Assembly (NCBI GenBank): GCA_020636695.1
Contig: JACJXJ010000015.1
Location: 1-30,138, forward strand
Length of the DNA: 30,138 bases
Reading direction: 5' to 3'
Source: Prevotellaceae bacterium
GTDB lineage: Bacteria; Bacteroidota; Bacteroidia; Bacteroidales; Paludibacteraceae
Positions 24,981 to 30,138 of the stretch are shown piece by piece (position 1 is the stretch's first letter; each line of letters begins with the position of its first letter). A model generated the notes under the pieces. It searched no databases. It had not been told where the DNA came from and saw only the letters and a list, made by a program, of their open reading frames with translations. Both the position numbers and the translations under genes were made by a program.

Positions 24981-26705
24981 ATGATTAATCAATGGATTTT
25001 CAATGCACTCACACCCGAACAAGAAGAAAACCAAGCGCAAATTACCGAGGCGCTGGGGGTGAGCCCTATTCTGACTAAACTATTAGTACAGAGAGGAATA
25101 AACACTTTTGAAGATGCAAAAAAATTCTTTAGACCCGATCTTAACGACTTGCACGATCCATTTCTTATTAAAGATATGGACAAAGCTGTGGAGCGTCTAA
25201 ACAAAGCACTTTCAAAAAAAGAAAAAATTCTCATTTATGGCGATTATGATGTAGATGGAACTACTGCGGTAGCATTAGTCTATATGTTTTTATCGCGGTT
25301 TACCAATGCCATCGAATTTTATATCCCCGATCGGTACACCGAAGGTTATGGCATTTCTTATAAAGCTATAGACTTTGCGAATGAAAATGGTTTTTCGTTA
25401 ATTATTGCACTCGATTGTGGCATCAAGGCCATCGACAAAGTAGCTTACGCCAAAGAAGCGGGCATCGATTTCATCATTTGCGATCACCACACCCCTGACG
25501 CCACATTACCCGCTGCTGTAGCGGTATTAGATAGCAAACGCGAAGATTGCACCTATCCTTATAAACATCTATCTGGTTGTGGCGTTGGCTTCAAATTAAT
25601 GCAAGCATTTGCCCAAAATAATGGTATTGATTTTGCATTACTTAAACCCTCGTTAGACCTTGTAGCCGTAAGTATTGCCTGCGATATTGTTCCCATTGCA
25701 GGAGAAAACCGTATTTTAGCATACTATGGTTTAAAACAACTCAGCGAAAGCCCAAGCGTAGGACTAAAAGGAATTATAGACGTCTGTAAACTATCAGGCA
25801 AAGAATTGTCTATTAGCGATATCGTATTCAAAATCGGACCACGTATCAATGCCTCTGGGCGGATGCAGTCGGGTTATGAAGTCGTAGAATTACTCACGTC
25901 ACACGACGTGGCGTTTGCAAAAGAAAAAAGCGCTTGCATCAACGATTACAATGATGCCCGACGCGATATTGACAAACGCACAACTGACGAAGCAAAGACT
26001 GTTCTAGTAAACGATGAAGACTTAAAAAACCGTCGTTCTATTGTCATTTATAATGCCGAATGGAGCAAAGGAATTGTGGGTATTGTAGCTTCACGCTTAT
26101 GCGAAGAATATTACAAACCAACTATCGTACTCACTAAAGCTAACGGCTTTATAAGTGGTTCTGCACGCTCTGTACAGGGATTTGACTTATATAGTGCTAT
26201 TGACAGTTGCCGCGATTTACTGGAAAACTTTGGAGGTCATATGTACGCGGCTGGTTTAACAATGAAAGAAGAAAACTTGGACGAATTTACACGCCGTTTC
26301 GAAGAGTTTGTAGCACAAAATATTCTCGAAAATCAATTAGTTCCTCAAATTGAAATTGACGCCGAAGTAAAATTCAGTGATTTAACGCCAAAATTTTTTA
26401 GAATCCTAAAACAATTCAGCCCTTTTGGGCCAGGCAACATGAAACCTGTTTTTTGTACGCGACGGGTGTTTGACTACGAAGGTAATAGTCGCCCAGTAGG
26501 AAAAGATCAAGAGCATTTAAAGCTAGAATTAGTCGATTCTAGTTGCGAAAACGTAATGAGCGGAATCGCTTTTCGTATGAGTGATTACAACGAACATCTC
26601 AAAGCTCTTAATCCTCTGGACATTTGCTATACGCTAGAAGAAAACACCTTTAACGGCAACAATTCCATGCAACTTATGATTCGAGATATCCAATTATCGA
26701 AGTAA
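24981..26705 (+). CDS. recJ: Single-stranded-DNA exonuclease RecJ
   Basis: A 5'-to-3' exonuclease on single-stranded DNA in recombinational and mismatch repair. From ATG 24981 it has 574 residues, the usual Bacteroidota length. DHH-domain motifs are clear: YGDYDVDGTTA (86-96; D88, D90 and D92), ALDCGIKA (D145), CDHHTPDATLP (167-177, the DHH signature) and SGCGVGFKL. The DHHA1 part includes SARSVQGFDLY and FGGHMYAAGLTM, followed by the C-terminal OB-fold region (FSPFGPGNMKPVF). The open frame extends upstream to 24747, but that stretch has low-complexity AT-rich codons and covers the promoter region shared with divergent tsaC. Another ATG at 24939 is possible. Confidence 0.94.
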   Translation: MINQWIFNALTPEQEENQAQITEALGVSPILTKLLVQRGINTFEDAKKFFRPDLNDLHDPFLIKDMDKAVERLNKALSKKEKILIYGDYDVDGTTAVALVYMFLSRFTNAIEFYIPDRYTEGYGISYKAIDFANENGFSLIIALDCGIKAIDKVAYAKEAGIDFIICDHHTPDATLPAAVAVLDSKREDCTYPYKHLSGCGVGFKLMQAFAQNNGIDFALLKPSLDLVAVSIACDIVPIAGENRILAYYGLKQLSESPSVGLKGIIDVCKLSGKELSISDIVFKIGPRINASGRMQSGYEVVELLTSHDVAFAKEKSACINDYNDARRDIDKRTTDEAKTVLVNDEDLKNRRSIVIYNAEWSKGIVGIVASRLCEEYYKPTIVLTKANGFISGSARSVQGFDLYSAIDSCRDLLENFGGHMYAAGLTMKEENLDEFTRRFEEFVAQNILENQLVPQIEIDAEVKFSDLTPKFFRILKQFSPFGPGNMKPVFCTRRVFDYEGNSRPVGKDQEHLKLELVDSSCENVMSGIAFRMSDYNEHLKALNPLDICYTLEENTFNGNNSMQLMIRDIQLSK

Positions 26706-26727
26706 TAAACTCTTGCAAATACAAACT

Positions 26728-26757
26728 AAAAAGGCTATCAAATTGATAGCCTTTTTT
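26728..26757. terminator. Bidirectional terminator, recJ / exosortase gene
   Basis: AAAAAGGCTATCA pairs with TGATAGCCTTTTT around a tiny loop. It lies 22 bp after the recJ stop and touches the stop codon of the convergent exosortase gene. Confidence 0.9.
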
Positions 26758-27340
26758 ATGATTCTATTTCAGTAGCCTTTTTACGGGATAATGGAGCAAA
26801 CTTTTCTTCCCACCACATCCAGAGTAAAAACAAAATAGCATAAAACAGATATTTAAACAGATGCTCATGCAGAAAATCGAACCACTCACGATGGTTATAA
26901 ATAATCATATTCAGTCCTGTGATACGGATAATGTTTACTACATAGCACACCAAAATACCCAATGGGATAAACCATAATTTATGTTTCCAAGGACCACGAC
27001 TAAACAGAATGATACAGAAAAATATATACGACTGTTTGATACCCGTACAACTCCAAACGATACGTGCCCCATTACCATTGGCAAAGCGGACGATGGTATC
27101 GCCTACACGTTCCACATCGTAGCCAAACCACTGTAAAAACAGGTACACCACCGAAGCTATATGTTCACTCATCCATACAAATGGTGCTGAAATATCACAA
27201 CCAAAGAACGTCACCTGTCCGCCCGACTCTTCGCCTAGAACCGTAAATTTCCAGACAAAGTGGCTCACAACTAGAATAATCATAAAACGAATAATTCCAG
27301 CGTACGGAAGCAATGTGGTTTTGATATCCTTAAAATTCAT
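26756..27340 (-). CDS. Exosortase/archaeosortase family membrane protein
   Basis: Multi-pass inner-membrane cysteine transpeptidase-like protein of 194 residues, with about five membrane helices. The family's proposed catalytic triad is present when numbered from the ATG at 27340: C98 in WSCTGIKQ, R139 in VVNIIRITG and H158 in FDFLHEHLFKY. Exosortases cleave C-terminal PEP-CTERM-like signals and pass the protein on to an envelope acceptor. No protein with such a signal is visible in the window, so its target is unknown. The frame reaches a TTG at 27346, but the ATG 2 bp after the tsaD stop is preferred. It forms an operon with tsaD. Confidence 0.85.
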   Translation of the reverse strand: MNFKDIKTTLLPYAGIIRFMIILVVSHFVWKFTVLGEESGGQVTFFGCDISAPFVWMSEHIASVVYLFLQWFGYDVERVGDTIVRFANGNGARIVWSCTGIKQSYIFFCIILFSRGPWKHKLWFIPLGILVCYVVNIIRITGLNMIIYNHREWFDFLHEHLFKYLFYAILFLLWMWWEEKFAPLSRKKATEIES

Positions 27341-27342
27341 AA

Positions 27343-28362
27343 TCAAAAAGTAACACGAGAAAATGGCGGTAACGACACATCACAAAAATCGCCTGCTTTA
27401 TATTTAAAATAACCCGTAATAGCTACCATGGCAGCATTATCAGTGGTGAACGCAAATTTAGGAATAAAGACTTGCCATTTTTTGCGTTGCCCATAATCTA
27501 TAAACGCATTACGCAAGCCAGAGTTAGCAGAAACACCACCAGCCACAGCCACTTGATTTACGTGTAAATCTTTAGCTGCTTGTTCCAGTTTTTTCATCAA
27601 AATATCAATAATCGTTTTTTGCAGCGAGGCACACAAATCAGCTTTATTTTCTTCTATAAAATCGGGATTGATTTTTATTTGATCGCGCAAAAAATAGAGA
27701 AAAGAAGTTTTTAAGCCACTAAAACTATAATCATACCCAGCAATATGAGGTTTATTAAATTGAAATGCTAATGGATTTCCCTCTTTAGCCAATTTATCGA
27801 TAAATGGCCCACCAGGATAAGGTAATCCCATCACTTTAGCACACTTGTCAAAAGCTTCACCAGCCGCATCATCAATAGTTTGTCCTATCACTTCCATATC
27901 GGTGTAACCTTTCACCAAAATAATTTGGGAATTACCTCCAGAAACCAACAAGCATAGAAAAGGGAATTTAGGTTGTACAGGTTCTACATCTGGCTCTTGA
28001 ATAAAATGAGCTAACACGTGCGCTTGTAAGTGATTCACATCGACTAACGGAATGTTAAGCGATTGTGCAAAACTTTTGGCAAACGATGTTCCAACTAATA
28101 ACGAACCTAGAAGCCCTGGGCCACGAGTAAAAGCCACAGCGCTCAACTCCGACTTATCGACCCCTGCACGCTTCAACGCCTCATGCACCACGGGCACAAT
28201 ATTCTGTTGATGAGCACGAGAAGCTAACTCTGGCACAACACCACCATACGATTCATGCACAGATTGACTCGCTATAACATTCGACAACAACACACCATTA
28301 CGAATAACAGAAGCCGACGTATCGTCGCAAGACGACTCAATACCCAAAATTGTAATATCCAT
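27343..28362 (-). CDS. tsaD: tRNA t6A transferase TsaD (Gcp/Kae1 family)
   Basis: Transfers the threonylcarbamoyl group to A37 of tRNAs reading ANN codons, working with TsaB and TsaE. The 339 residues match the usual length. Motifs: GIESSCDDTSASVI (7-20), SYGGVVPELASRAH, AFTRGPGLLGSLLVG, the metal-binding NHLQAHVLAH (H111, H115), LLVSGGNSQI, VAGGVSANSGLR and TTDNAAM. It is divergent from tamB, an arrangement common in Bacteroidales, and leads into the exosortase gene with a 2-bp gap. Confidence 0.96.
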   Translation of the reverse strand: MDITILGIESSCDDTSASVIRNGVLLSNVIASQSVHESYGGVVPELASRAHQQNIVPVVHEALKRAGVDKSELSAVAFTRGPGLLGSLLVGTSFAKSFAQSLNIPLVDVNHLQAHVLAHFIQEPDVEPVQPKFPFLCLLVSGGNSQIILVKGYTDMEVIGQTIDDAAGEAFDKCAKVMGLPYPGGPFIDKLAKEGNPLAFQFNKPHIAGYDYSFSGLKTSFLYFLRDQIKINPDFIEENKADLCASLQKTIIDILMKKLEQAAKDLHVNQVAVAGGVSANSGLRNAFIDYGQRKKWQVFIPKFAFTTDNAAMVAITGYFKYKAGDFCDVSLPPFSRVTF

Positions 28363-28380
28363 ATAATAAATTAGAGCCTA

Positions 28381-28388
28381 AAAAGATA
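28381..28388 (-). promoter_or_regulatory. Possible -7 element of tsaD
   Basis: TATCTTTT on the minus strand, one mismatch from TAnnTTTG, 18 bp before the tsaD ATG. No -33 TTG has the normal spacing. Confidence 0.35.
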
Positions 28389-28469
28389 AATTCGATACCG
28401 CAAACAAATAATCCTCGTACTACTTTTTTTCTTTTATTTTTTTACTTTACAAGTAACACAAATTCTTAT

Positions 28470-28477
28470 TATATTTG
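28470..28477 (+). promoter_or_regulatory. -7 element of tamB
   Basis: TATATTTG, an exact TAnnTTTG match, 19 bp before the presumed tamB start at 28497. It limits how far upstream translation could begin. Confidence 0.55.
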
Positions 28478-28496
28478 CAAATTAAAGCCCAAAGGT

Positions 28497-30138
28497 ATAA
28501 AAAAATCGGTTAAAATAACACTCATTGTTACAGCAACACTCATCGTGCTGTTATCGACACCTTTTATTCTATTGAATATCAATAGAGTACAAAATTTTGT
28601 TGTCGATAAAATTACCAGTTTTTTAGAAGAAAAACTTCAAACCACCGTCAGCATAGGACATGTCGACATGCGTTTTTTTAACGAAGTTACGCTCGAAAAC
28701 GTGTATATTGAAGATTTAGAGGGCGACACTTTACTAGCCACCGACGAACTACATGGGCACATTTCATTATTTGCTCTATTTCATAAAGAGATTTATATTA
28801 CTACGCTGGAACTAAATACGCCACAATTCAATCTAAAAGTAAAGAAAAATGGTAGCACCAATTTAGATTTTATTACACAGTTAATACCGAAATCAAATAA
28901 AGAGCCCATGCTATTTCGGGTGGATAATATCGAAATTATTGACGGCGGCTTTAAACTACACACCGAACAACCGCTTAACCCTAAGAATAAAGCAGCCTTT
29001 AAGGGAAACAATATTGCGATAACAAAACTCAACACGGTTATCCGTTTAAATAAATTTCTGAAAACAGATATTGTTGGCAAGATAAAGAGCCTTAGTTTTG
29101 AAGAACAATCGGGATTTGTAGTCTCTAATATCGCCACAGAATTTCAGATAACGGACTCGACATGCGTTGTGCCATCTTTGGCAATCAGTTTACCAAATTC
29201 GGAATTGACATTTGATACAATTTCTTTAAAATACAACCACTTAAGCGATTTATCAAAAAATATAAATGCGCTTAAAGTTAAAACAAAACTACTCCCATCA
29301 AACATCTATTGCCCCGACTTACAAGCGTTTTTACCAGAGTTAGGCAATTTGCGACGCAAAACTATTGTGTCGTGCGAACTGTCAGGACATCTAGACAATA
29401 TTAAGGCTAATTCTTTGAATTTACATTATGGTTCAGATATTGTATTTGATGGGGATTTTGAATTCTCTGGCTTACCAAAACTTAGCGAAACATTTGTCTA
29501 TGCACGCCTGAATGAAATTAGGTTTACAACAACCAGTTTACAAGATTTGATTGCCAACATCACACAAAAACCATTTGTACTACCAGCTGAATTTAGAAAC
29601 TTTGGCAGATGTAAATACAGTGGCAATATCGCTGGATTCTTTAGTAATATGGTTCTTTTTGGGCAACTCACCACTGGCGTAGGTAATGTTTCAACGGATA
29701 TTTCATTAGAGCTATCCAACAACATGCAAGATCTGCATTTAAACGGGCAAGTGCGCTCCCAACGCCTCCAATTGGGACGTATAACACCAGCCCAGAGTGG
29801 TTTGGGCGATGTTGCGTTCAATGTCAAAACCCAGCTACAATTGGGCAAAAACAAACCATTAAAAAGTAGTGCCGACCTCACTATCGCGTCATTGACTTAT
29901 AGAAATTACACCTACAATAATATTAAAGTCAAAGGTGACTACACCAATAAAACATTTATCGGCGACGTTGATATTAATGATGCCAATGGGCAATTAACAT
30001 TTGGTGGTCAAATTGATTTGAACGCCAATTCATACTTATTTAATTTTGATGCAAATGTCAAGAAATTCCGCCCCTACGCGCTCAATTTAACAACTAAAAA
30101 TCTAAATTTAGAAGTATCTTTCAATATTAATTCTGAAT
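28497..30138 (+). CDS. tamB: TamB-like translocation/assembly protein (AsmA-like), 5' part
   Basis: An open frame of 547 codons runs off the window end. It starts with a basic stretch and one membrane anchor (about residues 7-24, ITLIVTATLIVLLSTPFILL), then NRVQNFVVDKITSFLEEKL, which is typical of AsmA/TamB proteins. A long series of beta-strand-rich repeats follows, expected to form a lipid-transporting groove spanning the periplasm. Bacteroidota relatives are about 1,400-1,500 residues, so roughly a third is present. The natural N-terminus reads KKSVKI preceded by ATA at 28497-28499. There is no in-frame ATG or TTG near it, and the first GTG (28545) would cut into the anchor helix. Either ATA is used, or a base is misread or mutated. 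It is divergent from tsaD, as in related genomes. Confidence 0.85.
   Translation, partial: MKKSVKITLIVTATLIVLLSTPFILLNINRVQNFVVDKITSFLEEKLQTTVSIGHVDMRFFNEVTLENVYIEDLEGDTLLATDELHGHISLFALFHKEIYITTLELNTPQFNLKVKKNGSTNLDFITQLIPKSNKEPMLFRVDNIEIIDGGFKLHTEQPLNPKNKAAFKGNNIAITKLNTVIRLNKFLKTDIVGKIKSLSFEEQSGFVVSNIATEFQITDSTCVVPSLAISLPNSELTFDTISLKYNHLSDLSKNINALKVKTKLLPSNIYCPDLQAFLPELGNLRRKTIVSCELSGHLDNIKANSLNLHYGSDIVFDGDFEFSGLPKLSETFVYARLNEIRFTTTSLQDLIANITQKPFVLPAEFRNFGRCKYSGNIAGFFSNMVLFGQLTTGVGNVSTDISLELSNNMQDLHLNGQVRSQRLQLGRITPAQSGLGDVAFNVKTQLQLGKNKPLKSSADLTIASLTYRNYTYNNIKVKGDYTNKTFIGDVDINDANGQLTFGGQIDLNANSYLFNFDANVKKFRPYALNLTTKNLNLEVSFNINSE

Noticed and set aside
28793..29881. Minus-strand ORFs of 114 and 127 codons
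   Set aside because: They are antisense to the continuous tamB frame, whose 547 codons have family-like sequence.

Overview
The window looks like chromosomal DNA from a Bacteroidota bacterium, most likely order Bacteroidales. The base composition is AT-rich. Promoters fit the Bacteroidota pattern (TTG, about 20 nt, TAnnTTTG; often TATCTTTG), and strong Shine-Dalgarno sites are absent. The gene set also fits: a type IX secretion (T9SS) cargo protease with a C-terminal sorting domain, a GT3 glycogen synthase beside a DUF3417-type glucan phosphorylase, a Bacteroidota-style TamB, and tsaD divergent from tamB. I see no prophage, insertion sequence, CRISPR array or integrase. This is mostly a housekeeping region.

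Layout. 1-1694: class I fumarase (minus) and its terminator. 2003-3979: an AMP-forming acyl-CoA ligase whose last 500 bp are full of frameshifts, then a degraded small gene (plus). 4061-13514: an unbroken minus-strand run with gaps of 52 bp or less, in transcription order RHH protein, rmuC, a stand-alone protease-propeptide-like secreted protein, M6 metalloprotease, RelA/SpoT homologue, cinA (frameshifted), DUF486 membrane protein and trhA-type hemolysin III (frameshifted). 13674-15501 (plus): yraN, two tandem tRNA-Asn genes and a PfkB sugar/nucleoside kinase. 15584-19810 (minus): glycogen synthase (one frameshift) followed by glucan phosphorylase. 20187-22598: Lon protease. 22791-24763: TsaC/Sua5 and a polyprenyl-phosphate sugar transferase. 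24981-26705 (plus): RecJ. 26756-28362 (minus): TsaD followed by an exosortase-family membrane protein. 28497 to the end (plus): the first ~547 codons of TamB.

How genes work together. Glycogen synthase and phosphorylase form a storage-glucan operon. TsaC and TsaD are two enzymes of tRNA t6A synthesis, in separate transcripts about 2.6 kb apart. The most interesting pairing is at 8614-11966: a 119-residue secreted protein aligns without gaps (about 31 identities in 74 positions, by eye) to the propeptide of the M6 protease encoded 20 bp downstream. This suggests a dedicated inhibitor or folding helper, in the manner of SpeB/Spi, though a vestigial duplicate is also possible.

The reading frame is broken in five places. 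Three are isolated 1-2 nt insertions (trhA, cinA, glycogen synthase). Two belong to a dense cluster of lesions at about 3185-3830 that crosses a gene boundary. The clustering suggests local sequence-quality trouble at least as much as true pseudogenes, and raw reads would decide.
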